Shown piece by piece: positions 1 to 13,964 of a stretch of 64,000 nucleotides of DNA. The number at the start of each line of letters is the position of its first letter. The first letter of the stretch is position 1. This DNA is from Cepaea nemoralis (lineage: Eukaryota > Mollusca > Gastropoda > Stylommatophora > Helicidae). The DNA is taken from contig JACEFZ010005600.1 in the NCBI GenBank assembly GCA_014155875.1, positions 728,501 through 792,500 of the forward strand, in the 5' to 3' direction. The translations under genes and the position numbers were made by a program. The notes under the pieces are model-generated. The model made no database searches, was not told the origin of the DNA, and saw nothing but the letters and a program-made list of their open reading frames with translations.

Positions 1-168
1 CCCGGCCCCCGACCAGACCAGGCGCACTACTTCTGGGGGCAGCAAATGCGTCTGATCTTAGCCGAAGAGCCGAGAACGATCATCCCAGCCCCCGACCAGA
101 CCAAGCGCACTACTGGAGAGGGGGGGGGGGGGGGGGCAGCACATGCACTTGATCTTAGCCAAAAGGAA
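1..168 (-). pseudogene. Two tandem U2 snRNA 5'-end-like units
   Basis: Read on the minus strand, 146-166 matches the strongly conserved start of U2 snRNA (CCTTTTGGCTAAGATCAAG). A second, more diverged copy of the same 5' end (about 30 nt, starting ATCGTTCTCGGC) lies at 50-80. Each is followed by the same non-U2 sequence (GCAT-TGCTGCCCCC, then a C tract or spacer, then AGTAGTGCGC-TGGTCTGGTCGGGG), giving a tandem pair of about 85-bp units. The branch-point-pairing GTAGTA and all later U2 domains are missing, so neither unit can be a working U2 gene. The first unit is cut by the window start. Confidence 0.6.
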
Positions 169-714
169 AAGTAGCACATGGTCATCATAAATATCCAACG
201 TGAGTGTACGCGCCACACATATGAGAATGTTAAACAAAACAAAAACAAAAAAAAAACTATTTTGTGCTGTTGAAGCAAAATAAAAAGATGAGTTAGAAAA
301 TTTTCACTATTTAAATAGATGCAATATTTTTATGAAAACTATGAAAATGCCTTAAAGATTCTATCACTATTTATTATAACTCATATGCTTGTAATTAACT
401 ATAGACAAAGAGTTTATAAATCTTTGAAAACGATGTAACAAAATGACTATAAAGTATATAGCAATGTTATTAAAAGTAATGCCCCTTGAAATAACTTTTC
501 TTATGTTAAGTCCCCTTGCTATATAGAAATGACAATGAAAAATGAAATATTAAATTTTAGTACGTAAGTAGCCGATTTTACACTAAAAAAACTATGACAG
601 TCGGTTGCACAGGAATGAAAAGAAGACGTGTAAAAAATTTCATCTCAATCGGATGGACCGTTCGCGAACGCATCAAACACATCCCCACATACCGACCCAC
701 ATACATTCTGTTTT
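169..714. other. AT-rich stretch, nothing recognised
   Basis: No ORF, RNA gene or repeat boundary that I recognise. The last 120 bases before the TA array include a segment containing CGCGAACGG that may belong to a repeat associated with the TA microsatellite, but I could not prove this inside the window. Confidence 0.4.
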
Positions 715-903
<189 letters not shown>

Positions 904-1423
904 TGTCATCACCTCACCTAAAGTAACCAGGAGATAGAATTAGAGGGCTGCAACTCTAGCCCAAGAGAGACAACCGAGTTGCTCAGACTAAGAAAAGTCC
1001 AGAACCTTCTCGAAGGTCAAACAGTGAGTCCATGGGTCCGTGGACACTAATGTGGCCCGCCTGAAGCGGGGTCCACGAGGAACTCGAACAGGGTTACCGC
1101 CCGTCGAATAGCGACACGCGGTAAACCGGCAGAGGACAAACGGACTGAGACCAGGCAACAAGTGCCTGCCTGAGAGGGACTCGTTAGCTCTTTGTATAGA
1201 GATAGAATATAGGCTAGATAGTGTGCTAGTTTGTTATATGAAATGTTTGATGATCTATAATCTGTGATATGATGCTGATGTAAAGCGCGGGCTGTTAACC
1301 CACTGCGCCAACTGTAGATTGCCACAATAAATAGGCTATATCATAGCGAACGTATTTATTGTTTGTATTGATTAACACCTGTGTGAACCCATTAAGTTAC
1401 CTAGACAAAGTAAGACGTTAACA
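904..1423 (+). repeat. 5' LTR of element 1
   Basis: A 520-bp direct repeat of 8869-9388 with TG...CA ends. Position 904 follows the atcac duplication directly. It should hold the promoter and polyadenylation signal, but I see no decisive TATA box. An AATAAA lies near 1327 (cacAATAAATag) and is a plausible poly(A) signal. Confidence 0.95.
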
Positions 1424-1429
1424 GGTTTT

Positions 1430-1448
1430 TGGGGGCTAGTACCGGTTT
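1430..1448 (+). promoter_or_regulatory. Candidate primer-binding site of element 1
   Basis: TGGGGGCTAGTACCGG starts six bases after the 5' LTR. Its complement parses as a tRNA 3' end: CCA, a discriminator C, a seven-base acceptor strand and the T-stem. I cannot name the matching nuclear tRNA, so the primer identity is open. The position suits a PBS; the sequence match is unverified. Confidence 0.45.
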
Positions 1449-2127
1449 TGACATAATATGTTATGAAATAACTGTGAAATGTCATGTAAAATTATTTATT
1501 CATATCACATTGATTGGTTAAAATAGAAGAAAATTGTTAACCATAAATTGTTCAACATATTTAGTAGCTATCTAGCAATAGAATAAAAGTAATCAGAATA
1601 AGCAGAGTCCCTCAACAGTCTCAAAACAAAGTCCATACCTTACACCACAATATTAGTGGTCTGTAAACGATGTATAACTGTTTAACATAACTATGACATT
1701 TTTGTTTTTTTTTGACCGTGACTAATGTTTCTTGCTCTACGAGCAGATTGTGCCGCAAAGAATACCGTGGGCAACACATGTGATTTTTCCAGCCACTAAG
1801 TTGTGTGACAGAGAGGACCGCGTGCAACGCAGTGTAACTTTTCCCAGCAGTGACGAGAGAACGACAACATCGAGCGCTACTATTCAGAGCTAAGTTTCAG
1901 ATCATACTCATTGTAAAGTCTAAGCTGTGCTTCACATTCTCATTATCATCAATATATTATTGTATTTCATATTTATTTGTTTGTATATTCATGACCTTGC
2001 CACCAATATAACCTTGCATTTTGATTTACACATTAGTAAGCAAGGTAGGCAACCAAATTTTTCTACACACCAAAGTTTTTGTTAAGGGAAATAACTCTAT
2101 AAACATTACTAATAAATAAAATCCAAA
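1449..2127 (+). other. 5' leader of element 1
   Basis: About 680 bp between the candidate PBS and the gag start, with no ORF that matches a known domain. In LTR elements this region usually carries packaging and translation signals, but none is identifiable by sight. Confidence 0.6.
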
Positions 2128-4690
2128 ATGTCAAGCTTAGATAAATGCATTGAGCAGGGAATAAAGTTAGGTTATAAAGAAGAGAAACTGTCAGAATGGG
2201 CACAGAAAACGCACGCAGAAAATATTGCCCGTGAAGAAAGAGCAATAGAAAGAGAAGAAAGAAAATTGCAACAAGATGCAGAGGAAAGAAAATTGCAAAG
2301 AGAGACCGAAGAAAGAAAAATTGCAACAAGATGCAGAGGAAAGAAAATTGCAAAGAGAGACCGAAGAAAGAAAATTGCAACAAGATGCAGAGGAAAGAAA
2401 ATTGCAAAGAGAGACCGAAGAAAGAAAATTACAACAAGATGCAGAGGAAAGAAAATTGCAACTAGAGGCAGCGGAAAAGAAATTGCAAATGGAGCTCGAC
2501 GCAGCGGCCAAGCAAGCCCAGTTGAACGCTGATACACAGTTGAAATTGAAACAGATGGAAATAGAGTCCAACACAGAGATATCAATAAACAAATTAAGAA
2601 ATAAAGAAGAGGAACAGAAATATAGTAAATATAAAGGCCTCGTTAAGGCTTTCTGTTCAGGAGATTCCATCAGCGCCTATTTAGAGAATTTTGAGTGTCT
2701 CATGGCCTACCATAAAATCATTAAGGCAGATTGGGCTTTTATACTCATGAGAAACCTGGCTCTCGAGCCACTTAAAGTGATAGAAACAGTACCACAAGAG
2801 ATGCGAAAAGACTATGAATACCTTAAACAACGCATTCTCCAACATTTTTCTTTAGACACTGCAGGTTACCAACAACAATTTGCAAAATTAGCTCCCCAAC
2901 CAAACCAAACATTCATAGATTATGTTAGTACAGTACAGGACATATGCACTAAATGGATAAACTCGGCTAAAACCAACAATAGCCACGATAAACTTAAAGA
3001 ACTAATCATCATAGATAAAATAGTGAGCACCATCCCCACACCTTTTGCAAAATTTTTAAAACAGATGGATTGCAAAACCATCCAAGAAATTGAATCCAAA
3101 GGCAATGCATTCTACACAGCAAACAGGGATATATTTCAACTCAACATTAGCCACAATGACACAGCAGCTGCAGTAATAAATACTAAGTACTCCAAACAAA
3201 CACAAGGCAAATTTAAACCGCGCTCCAACAGTGGTAAAGTAGCAAAATGCCAGTATTGCAGTCTGACGCACGACGTTTACGAGATGTGCGACAAGTCTCC
3301 GAACTATCCCCACCACCTAAAAATGATGGTGGATAAACAGAAAGCAAAACGTAACGCGTACCAAAAAGCTGTAAAATGTTACTTTTGCAGAAGCTGGGGA
3401 CATTATTCACGCTATTGTGAAGGTCGTAAGTTATTGAAGCAAGCTAATGCTGCATTAGTAGCAACGTCTTCTGATGATGAGACTGAATCACTGATTGAAG
3501 GTTATAATCAGCATGACAATGAAAGCGAGCTTGGTAATGCTGTACATATAGTTAACACCATTGTAGATGATACATGTAACGCTTGCACGAAATTCCAACT
3601 AGATCCATCATTACCATGTGGCCACAGGATACCAATTGCAAATGAGACAGCCAACGCTGCTTTGTCAGCCACAGGGAAGCTAACATTTTTGACAGGCTTC
3701 GTGAACAGAAAAAAGTGCTCATTAATCCGCGATTCCGGGGCAACGCTCTGTGGGGTAAAGAAAACATTGGTAGACACCACAGACTACACAGACAAACATG
3801 TTAACTGTCGCACATTTTCAGGTACTATAGAAAGATACCCCCTTGCGATGGTCGAAATTCAAACACCATATATATCAGGACAACTTTTGTGCGCTGTCCT
3901 TGAAGACCCAGTCGCAGATATCATACTTGGTAATTTACCTAACATCCATCCATGTTCTGAAAAGGAAATTAAAGACTGGGAAGAAAAACACGGTATCCAC
4001 CACACAATTACCGATGCTAGAGAGAAACACCATGTTAATTTGTCTCAAACTGCCAAAATACATAGGGAGACAAACACTGAGGTTATTCAAAAAGAATTCA
4101 CCGAGGTGTACAACGCAGGGGCGGTCGAATCTTTTAACGAGACGACCGAATTAAAACCTCGAATTGAGGTCACTCCCATGCTACCAAGTACCAAACCTGT
4201 AAATGCGCTACAAAACACACACGACACAAACGCCATTACACGACAGACAACTCACAAAACCAACACTGACCAACTACAGGAATCATTAGAAATAGTAGCG
4301 CCTAACGTAACGAACATCAATTTCGGAAACGAACAGAAAAATGACCCCACACTAACACCATATTTCAAATTAGTAGGACTAAAACCGAAACTGACAAAGA
4401 ACGCATCGTGGATATTTAGGCTACAAAACAACATCTTAACTAGATTTTACACAACAAAACAGATCACGATACAACAAATAGTGTTACCACAAGCACATCG
4501 AAACAAAGTTCTAAAATTAGCCCATGACTCCCCCTTTGGAGGTCATATGGGGTATGAAAAGACAAGGGCTAGAGTACTTACACAGTTTTATTGGCCGAAA
4601 TTCTGCCATGATGTAAAATCTTTCTGTCAATCGTGTGAAATATGTCAGAAATTAGTGAGAAAGGGGAAAAACCCTACAGCAGAAGTCTAA
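2128..4690 (+). pseudogene. gag, protease and integrase zinc-finger region of element 1 (frameshifted)
   Basis: The start at ATG 2128 (MSSLDKC) matches the start of gag in element 2 (MSTLGEC). A charged coiled-coil region follows, built from repeats of E-E-R-K-L-Q. The A run at 2316-2320 has one base more than the sister repeats, which shifts the frame; the second frame then stays open to 4690. That frame carries a capsid-like region (about 2630-3130), a CX2CX4HX4C zinc knuckle at 3377-3418, an aspartic protease active site RDSGATLCG around 3731, and the integrase H2C2 finger around 4520-4650. The frame ends in TAA at 4688-4690, where element 2 has a glutamine codon, so I read it as a nonsense change rather than a natural gag-pol border. 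Confidence 0.88.
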
Positions 4691-7284
4691 CCAACGACAA
4701 CTGCCTCGAGACCTTTCCAGATCGTGGCAGTTGATATAGTTGGCCCGTTAAATCATATTTCAAATAAGGGGAATAGATATATTTTTACTCTTGTAGATTT
4801 ATGTACAAGATGGCCGAAATGCTGCCATTAAGATCTGTCTCCTCTAAGGATGTGACTGACATTTTACTAAATATTTTCTCCCGTTTTGGCTTTCCGGAGA
4901 AAATCATTTCTGATAGAGGTACCCAGTTCATCTCTAATGCCACCCAATCAGTAACTAAGTTACTAGGCATCAAGCAGTGTTTCACCAGTCCCTATCGACC
5001 GGCCGCAAATGGGATCTGCGAAAAGCTTAATGGGGACCTGAAACACATGCTATCTAAAGTGACAGCTGAAAATCCAGCCGATTGGGACATACTTCTCCCA
5101 ACGGTGCTGTTCGCTTATAGAGAAGTCCCACAGTCAAGTACAGGGTTCTCTCCCTTCGAATTGATGTATGGAGCGAACCCAAGAGGACCTCTCACCATCT
5201 ATAAAGACATAATATCACAACCTGTAGATATCCAACTCCCCGTTTCTACGTATGATTTGGTCACTGACACCAGAGACAAAATCATACGTTCCTGTATAAT
5301 GGCCAGAACATCACTACAGGAGAAAGGTTTTAAATACAGGCAGTACGCCAATAGAGGTGCAAAAACAATCATACTGTATCCAGGTCAGGACATTTTACTA
5401 CTCTTACCTGACAAAAGAGATCTACTGTCAACGTCATGGCAGGGACCTTTTAAGGTCATTAGAAGGATTTCAGAAGTAGATTACGAAATCTCAGTAAATG
5501 GAAAACTTAAAATATTCCATATAAATATGCTAAAACCATATTTTCTGAGACAGGACAATGAGACGAATGAAGGGACGCAACCTGGTAACATGCAGGAAAC
5601 GACAATTCCCCGACAGAATGACACGTCGACAAACGAAGCATCATTAACGACTCACGCTTACGACAACGAAAACGACGAAGAAATATGGACATTACCGACA
5701 TTCTGTGATAGCGACAATGACGACAAAATTAACGACTTATTGACTATTGACCTTGACGACGACGACAACGACATTGAAAACAACTTACAAACAGTAGCAT
5801 CTGTGATAAATCAGACAGACATAGACAACACGGAAGTCCCTGTACCAATCATGACTAACGACGGGAGCATTGACGACATCCATATCAGTGACACATTAAC
5901 ACAGCGACAGCGACAAGACATTTGGACTATCCTGAACGACTACAAACAAATCTTTTCTAACAAACCTGGACGCACCGATAAAATAACCCATTCAATTGTA
6001 CTGACTGATCTAAGACCAGTCAAGTGTAGACCATACTCGATTCCTCTCCATTACAGATCTAATTTAGATAAAGAAATTTTAGAATTAGAGAGGAATGGCA
6101 TTATTCAAAAATCAATGTCACAATATTCGTCACCGATTGTCCTGGTTAAGAAAAAGGACCAGACCATTCGCTTGTGCATTGACTATAGAGTTTTAAATAC
6201 TAGAACAACTACGGATGCAGAGCCAATGAGCAGTTGTGAAGATCTTATCTTAAACATGGCTCAATCATCCTTATTTTCTAAGACAGATTTAGCTAAAGGA
6301 TATTGGCAGGTCCCACTACACCCTTCTTGTAGACATATAACAGCATTTGCAACACCTCTTGGATTATACGAGTGGCTATACCTTCCTTTCGGCCTGAAGA
6401 ACGCACCGGCCACCTTTGTAAGGCTTACAAGATTATTATTACACGGAATTACAGATGTAGTTGCCTATATAGATGACATATGCATCCATTCATCTGACAT
6501 GTCTTCTCATCTACTTACCCTAAAACAAGTCTTCAACCAAATTTCTCTTTTCGGACTTACTATCAAACCTTCCAAGGTTGAAATAGGTTACACAGAAATA
6601 GACTTCCTCGGTCATAGAATTTCTCAAGGTAAATTATTGACTGATGAGAAAATTGTTTCCAAGATTTTGAATCTAGAAGTACCTACTACAAAGAAGCAGA
6701 TTAGGAGCGTACTAGGTCTCATTAATTATTATTCCAAATTCATTCCACATTGGGCAGAACTCACCTCAGTTTTTTCTGATATGTTAACTAAAGATCATCC
6801 ATCGAAAATTTGTAAAAGTACCAGCTTAGATGATGCAATGTGTAGATTGAAACATATTTTTTCAAATCCTCCAGTGTTACGATTACCCAACATAAAATTA
6901 CCTTTTATCTTAACCACAGATGCAAGCGCCATAGCTATAGGAGGTTGCTTGATGCAGGAAGTCGACGGAATTAGACACCCTATTCTCTACGTGAGCAGAA
7001 AACTTAAGAAGGCTGAGACTCGGTATGCAACAGTTGAATTGGAGTGTTTAGCCCTATTGTTTTGTATACTGAGGCTCTCGAAGTTCCTTTTAGGGAGCCA
7101 CTTCCTGGTCCTCACCGACAGTTCGCCATTGTTAGTCCTTAACCAAGGGTCGCCCAAGAACCACAGGTTACAAAGATGGCGTTTATTACTTGAAGATTAT
7201 GACTTTGAAATACGCCATATCAAGGGCACCGACAATATTCTGGCCGACGTTTTATCACGCCAGTCAAATGCGCCAGTAGAATGA
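4691..7284 (+). pseudogene. pol of element 1: integrase core, RT, RNase H
   Basis: The integrase core begins in the gag frame (VAVDIVGPL near 4725, first catalytic D). It shifts frame close to 4813 and then stays open to 7284. Seen in order: second catalytic D in DRGTQF (about 4911), catalytic E in the NGICEKLNGD segment (about 5010), a C-terminal module ending NMLKPYF, an acidic linker (5640-5900), an RT with YIDD at 6466-6477, and an RNase H with TTDAS (about 6913), VELE, LTDSS and LADVLSR near the end. Sequence identity to Gypsy families lies in the RT, yet integrase is upstream of it. The same order in element 2 shows it is native, not a rearrangement of one copy. Confidence 0.93.
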
Positions 7285-8848
7285 CACTACTCATTCAACC
7301 ACTAGCCATATTATATACTGTGATACTTTTATACCGTTTCATATAAGTGTACCTATACACCGGCTAAAGTACTCTTAGTGATTAGTTTATTACAACACCC
7401 ATGAACACGGTACTTCAAAAGCTATACCATCAAGTGCCTAAGCTCTATTACTAGACCATCAAGAAACAGTAACTGTGTTTATTTCAACCAGTAAGATCAA
7501 CCAGAACAAACCATGAACACTGTAATATTTCATACGAAACATGGAAAAGAACCCATAATTTACTGTTGCTACAAACATTGCAAACAGCCGAAATAGTACG
7601 ACATCAACTACGACACGCAAGAGACAGCTATACGAACTTTAACATTTATAGCAAAACACAGGAACAACAGGACGGCAACACGCACATCATCGTTGGAGTT
7701 AATTAATTAGTTAATTTAATTAAATATGTATTATATTTGCATTATTGATGTATATAAATTGTGTTAACCTGTAATTTGTACATATTCTACTTTAATATTA
7801 CAGGCGGTGCCATTCATAGGCTAAGAAAACCCGTCCTATACAATTGTCTCTATTTAAATTATAACCTAGTTTTCCTTCATCGTACAGAAAGTACGTTTTT
7901 TCTTAAAGGGCGAATATCGCCTAGCCCATTGTTTCCAAGGGCAATAACATTTACCTTAACTTAAATTATATATTTTAATCGAATACTATTGTGTTTGAAA
8001 GACGAATGAATGAATGTGTGAAAGGATTAAATAAGAGAACGATACACTTGGCGGACAAATTGTACGCAACACGTATTTATTGTAATTTGTCTGCGTTTTT
8101 TATGTAAAAGTACATAACTTGTCTAATTTGTGAATACATGTATAGAACTTAGTTTAGTATTCAGCTTAGTTAGTAAATAGTTAACATACTTAGGTTAGCA
8201 TTTAGGATATAACTAAGCATCACTACTTGGAATGCCGGATCATGTAGTGCACACAGTGCAAGGATTCATGATTGAGGTTATCCCAACTCGTGACGCTTGG
8301 AAATACACCATCCATTCAGCACATACACAAACCTGAAAACTCAACACTTTCAATTTAAAATACAGTCACTTTATTAAAAACATCAACTTATTAGTCAAAC
8401 ACACTAACAAGCCAACAGGGACACATGTAGTCTGAGGGGGATAAGAGATCATCGTAACTACATATTTAGCATTGGATGACATACGAGAGTAAAAGTGTAT
8501 TAAAATGCACTCACGAATCAAGATTTGAAAGTGTACTTAACTAGCCAGGACTTCGGTCCTGTTAACTCTCTTTAACCAGAGATTAATTGTCTGGGCACCA
8601 ATAGGGTGCGTGAGAAGGGCGAGTTGTCAATACAACTGTTAAAACGCCACGTAACTTCGGTCTGATAAGCATTGTTAAGGACACAGGAGACAGAGTGATC
8701 TCTTTAGCAAATCAGACAAGTAGTGTATGGGAGAATACATGAGTTACTAATGCCATTATGTAGTTTACCAAGTTACTACAAACCCCAACTTTAGATGAGT
8801 CGATGACAGAATTAGAATAAATCTAATTAACCAATAACAAGCCAGATC
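7285..8848 (+). other. Long 3' noncoding region of element 1
   Basis: 1.56 kb between the RNase H stop and the polypurine tract, with no ORF matching a known domain, no envelope-like membrane protein and no chromodomain. Element 2 has a similarly long 3' region, so the length looks characteristic of the family. Confidence 0.7.
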
Positions 8849-8865
8849 AGGAGGGGAGAGGGGAA
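8849..8865 (+). promoter_or_regulatory. Polypurine tract of element 1
   Basis: A 17-base purine run (aggaggggagaggggaa) ends three bases before the 3' LTR, the expected place for the plus-strand primer of reverse transcription. Confidence 0.85.
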
Positions 8866-8868
8866 TCC

Positions 8869-9388
8869 TGTCATCACCTCACCTAAAGTAACCAGTAGAT
8901 AGAATTAGCGGGCTGCAACTCTAGCCCAAGAGAGACAACCGAGTTGCTCAGACTAAGAAAAGTCCAGAACCTTCTCGAAGGTCAAACAGTGAGTCCATGG
9001 GTCCGTGGACACTAATGTGGCCCGCCTGAAGCGGGGTCCACGAGGAACTCGAACAGGGTTACCGCCCGTCGAATAGCGACACGCGGTAAACCGGCAGAGG
9101 ACAAACGGACTGAGACCAGGCAACAAGTGCCTGCCTGAGAGGGACTCGTTAGCTCTTTGTATAGAGATAGAATATAGGCTAGATAGTGTGCTAGTTTGTT
9201 ATATGAAATGTTTGATGATCTATAATCTGTGATATGATGCTGATGTAAAGCGCGGGCTGTTAACCCACTGCGCCAACTGTAGATTGCCACAATAAATCGG
9301 CTATATCATAGCGAACGTATTTATTGTTTGTATTGATTAACACCTGTGTGAACCCATTAAGTTACCTAGACAAAGTAAGACGTTAACA
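8869..9388 (+). repeat. 3' LTR of element 1
   Basis: A 520-bp copy of 904-1423, same length, with about three substitutions. It is followed directly by the second atcac and by the interrupted LINE reading frame. Confidence 0.95.
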
Positions 9389-10910
<1,522 letters not shown>

Positions 10911-11029
10911 TAAACCGTTGGAAAACATGAAGAGTAGGTCTTGGTTCAGCTTTACTACAATCCGGCAACAATGAAAAGAGGACGTTGCTACGACAAGACC
11001 TCATTGACAAGCAACACAATACAACAAGC

Positions 11030-11402
11030 AACATAACACAACAAGAATCAACCACAACACACAATCAAACCACAACAACACACAATCAAACCACAACAAT
11101 ACACTAACAAATCACAACAACACACAAACAAATCACAACAACACACTAACAAATCACAACAACACACAAACAAATCACAACAACACTCAAACAAACCACA
11201 ACAACACACAAGCAAATCACAACAACACACAAACAAACCACAACAACACACACACAAATCACAACAACACTCAAACAAACCAAACAACACACAAGCAAAT
11301 CACAACTACACACAAACAAACCACAACAACACACAAGCAAATCACAACTAACACACAAACAAACCACAACAACACACAAGCAAATTACAAGAAACACTCA
11401 AC
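11030..11402. repeat. 21-bp minisatellite, CA-rich
   Basis: About 17 copies of a 21-bp unit of the type AAATCACAACAACACACAAAC with point variants. Because 21 is a multiple of three, the minus strand reads as long cysteine-rich seven-residue repeats; these are artefacts of the repeat, not a gene. Confidence 0.9.
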
Positions 11403-12079
11403 AACAAGAATCAAAGAATCAATCACAAAATTGTGTTGCCAGTCTCAAGTAGCACGCACAGAAATCCAGGATGTCGAATGAACGAACGAACAAACGAACG
11501 AACGAACGACGGACTTTATTTTCAAAGGGTAACAAATTGGGCACGCAGGCCCATCTTACATTCGGATGTCGGGGAACTGAGCTTGTCAGCATGGCTGAAT
11601 GCACAATAACGTTCGTGTTTAAACTTCTAGCGTACTCATGTCGACATTGCGGGTTAAACCCCTACATCGGTCAGTCGGACTAAAAGGTTGACTTCTCGTC
11701 CTTGAAGTGGGGACGTAAATTACAAGTATCTCAGAAGTCATAGTGGGTTCACCTGATGGCGAGGGACACATGTAATAGGGGAAACTAACCCACACAAAAA
11801 AGCAGTGCAGTTGGAACTACGCTGGGGTTCAATTCGATCGAACGAAAGGGAACTGACATCAGCTCTCATCTGTCGTGATGTGGGTGGTTTAGAGCACTTC
11901 CTCTCCACCTGCTACCAACTTGCTATCTCCACGGGAACTGTATGTCCCAGGCCTCCTTACCCTCCCCAGGCTGAGAGACGAGCGGGGTGTGTTAAGCTCG
12001 GTACTGACACTTCCCATCTGCGGAGAGCCTTATTGGGATGTATCTAGGTATTGATTAAAACACGTTTAAAAGAGAAGAG
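11403..12079. other. Dispersed-repeat DNA with a GAAC array
   Basis: Positions 11480-11510 hold GAAC repeats, followed by a TTATTTTCAAAGGGT segment that recurs at 26795-26860 next to another GAAC array, so this is one dispersed repeat family. The remainder to 12079 shows no recognisable gene. Confidence 0.55.
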
Positions 12080-12310
12080 GGTCGACAACATTGCACCGGG
12101 TGCATCCCATAAGGCTCGGTCTCTTTCCGCAAAGCGTCGCCAGTTGCACGATCTCAGTAACTCCAGCGACGACCCCAGGTGTCTCCGAGACTCTTGAATT
12201 CCTTGCCACTTGTGCAGCTGCCACTTCTGAGACAATTGCCGCCCTGCAGAAACAGACAAAGCCGTGTGGGATAAGACCCGGTGCAACGGGGCCGATCCAC
12301 TTGACTGTAA
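12080..12310. repeat. Inverted pair of a dispersed repeat
   Basis: The segment at 12090-12140 (CATTGCACCGGGTGCATCCC then CGGTCTCTTTCCGC) returns in reverse complement at 12245-12300 (GGGATAAGACCCGGTGCAAC). The same family is found at 15690-15795, 16265-16400 and 57900-58010. The two arms could fold into an imperfect hairpin of about 200 nt. Confidence 0.65.
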
Positions 12311-12599
12311 ACCGTTTTCACGTCGTCTGTTTTCATTACAGGATACAATTATCCAGATTAATTACATCACTCCAGTTATACTTGATGTGGTTTTGTTGTG
12401 TTTATTCTGTTCTTATTACATGATAACATTACCTATATTCATTAGACTGCTCTAAATAAACTTTATGGATGTATTGTGTTTATTGTGTTCTCATTGCATA
12501 ATAAAATTATCTGACTGACTGGCACCTTGCCGTCTTGACAGATGATAGTTTGTAACATGGAGTTATACCTCTCCATAACACACACACACACAAAATTTT

Positions 12600-12811
12600 G
12601 TTGCGTTTCCCTTACGGGACGTTGCAGTCAACACCAGCATTTTCAGCTGCTGTTGATGTACTAGACAAGTGTTACGTTCAGTAGTTTGCCATTGCTTTCT
12701 GAAAGACCGGCCCCTATACCTTTTTCGAAAAAACCAGCACCGCCGTGTTTCGAACCCGGGTATACGGGCTCACAAACCGCGTTCGCAAGCCCTTAGACAC
12801 AGAGACCGGTC
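12600..12811 (-). mobile_element. tRNA-derived SINE copy
   Basis: On the minus strand it has a tRNA-like head with B-box GGGTTCGAAAC, then the family body (GCAATGGCAAACTACTGAAC and AACGTCCYGTAARGG). The same order is seen at 19304-19541, 22231-22463, 26354-26596 and 47358-47592. Confidence 0.75.
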
Positions 12812-13689
12812 ATAACACAACGCTTGGGCTGAATGTAGCGACCATGTGTTGCCCATGCAGCATGATCCTTCTCTCAGCCTGTCTAGTTTACTCCAGAGGA
12901 AAGGTAATACCAATACGTCTGGAACAAGAGAGGCTGCAGAAGCTGCCGGATCAGCAAAGCAATGCTCTAACTGTCCGCCTATCGGCGCTTCGACCCTAGA
13001 CCAGTTGTCAATCAAAGCTTAGGACCTGGTCTGCCTGCCATGACATTTAGTCTTTAGGTTGCACTAGGATAAGGCTTGTACCTCCCAATTGCGCTTCTCC
13101 GATCGAAGCCTTTGGGACAATGTGGGGTGTTGGGTTTGGTAAGCTCCACCCAACATTCGGCGCTAACAGAAAGCAGGTAGTCTACTGTGCTACTGTAGCT
13201 CAGTCATATCTGACTAAGACCTGACACCTAAAAAAAAAATGTTCAATACTAAAATTATCTATATTCATACTCCAAATATACGTGATAGCATTGTCATTAG
13301 TGTGATTCATGTGGTTGTATCGGTTTGTTTGTATGTTGTTTGTGTGCGGACACAGGTTTTAGCCATAACGTTCATTGTATTCCTTGTGCTCGTGTTCTAG
13401 TGAAGGTTTCCGTCTACTTTCGTTGTTTGTGTGTGTCGTTCATTGTTGGCATTGTTGTATTGTCTTTTGTGTTGATTACTACATACAATTGCCAGTTGTA
13501 ATAGTTTGGGCGTTTACTGGGTTAAGTTAATCGCTCGCTTCCGAGAGCCGTCACAAGTGGGGTTCTCTGAGCGAGAAAGTTGTCTGGCCAAATGAAGTGT
13601 TGTGTGGTGTATGACTGGTGTGGTCTTGACCAGAGGAAATGATAGCTGAGGACATCACTACTTGCAACTGAATAGATTTGTGAGGACTA
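12812..13689. other. No gene recognised
   Basis: A possible second tRNA-like segment lies around 12900-12990, but it does not fold convincingly by eye. The remainder is AT-rich intergenic DNA. Confidence 0.4.
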
Positions 13690-13795
13690 TTAGTAATTTC
13701 CCAGTTGCAAACTACTGAACCTAAACTTGCTAAGTAGATCTCAACAGCAAATAATGCTGGTGTTAACTGCGATGCCCTGTAAAGAATATGCAAGT
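13690..13795 (+). mobile_element. SINE body fragment
   Basis: Contains GCAAACTACTGAACCTAAAC and the 3' end GCGATGCCCTGTAAAGAATA, so it is the 3' half of the tRNA-derived SINE family; the tRNA head is missing. Confidence 0.65.
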
Positions 13796-13964
13796 AACAA
13801 ACTTAGTAATTTCCAGGGTTAAGGAAAACTAAGAGTATGTAGTGAGAAGTCACCTTTCGCAGACAGTGAGAGGTATGTTGTCTCTACTCCACTTCATATT
13901 CTTACTCTTTCTTTCTTTCTTTCTTTGCTTCCCTATATCTTTGTCTAATTCTTTGTAACTAAGT

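Larger units (their letters stand above)
904..9388 (+). mobile_element. LTR retrotransposon 1, Ty3/Gypsy with integrase before RT (Gmr1-like order)
   Basis: Complete 8,485-bp element. It has two 520-bp LTRs that begin TGTCATC and end GTTAACA, and a 5-bp target-site duplication atcac at 899-903 and 9389-9393. The LTRs differ at about three positions by eye (near 933, 951 and 1331), so insertion is recent. The internal order is gag, aspartic protease, integrase, RT, RNase H, then 1.6 kb of noncoding DNA and a polypurine tract. The RT and RNase H look Ty3/Gypsy, but the pol order is that of Ty1/Copia, as described for Gmr1-type elements. One frameshift in gag, one stop and one frameshift in pol make this copy non-autonomous as sequenced. 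Confidence 0.93.

Noticed and set aside
1047..1325. 92-residue ORF present twice (also 9012-9290, minus strand)
   Set aside because: It lies wholly inside the two LTRs of element 1; its duplication is due to the LTRs, and there is no known domain.
11048..11397. Cysteine-rich minus-strand ORFs that look like a secreted repeat protein
   Set aside because: Frame-preserving 21-bp minisatellite; no signal peptide logic and no sequence outside the repeat.
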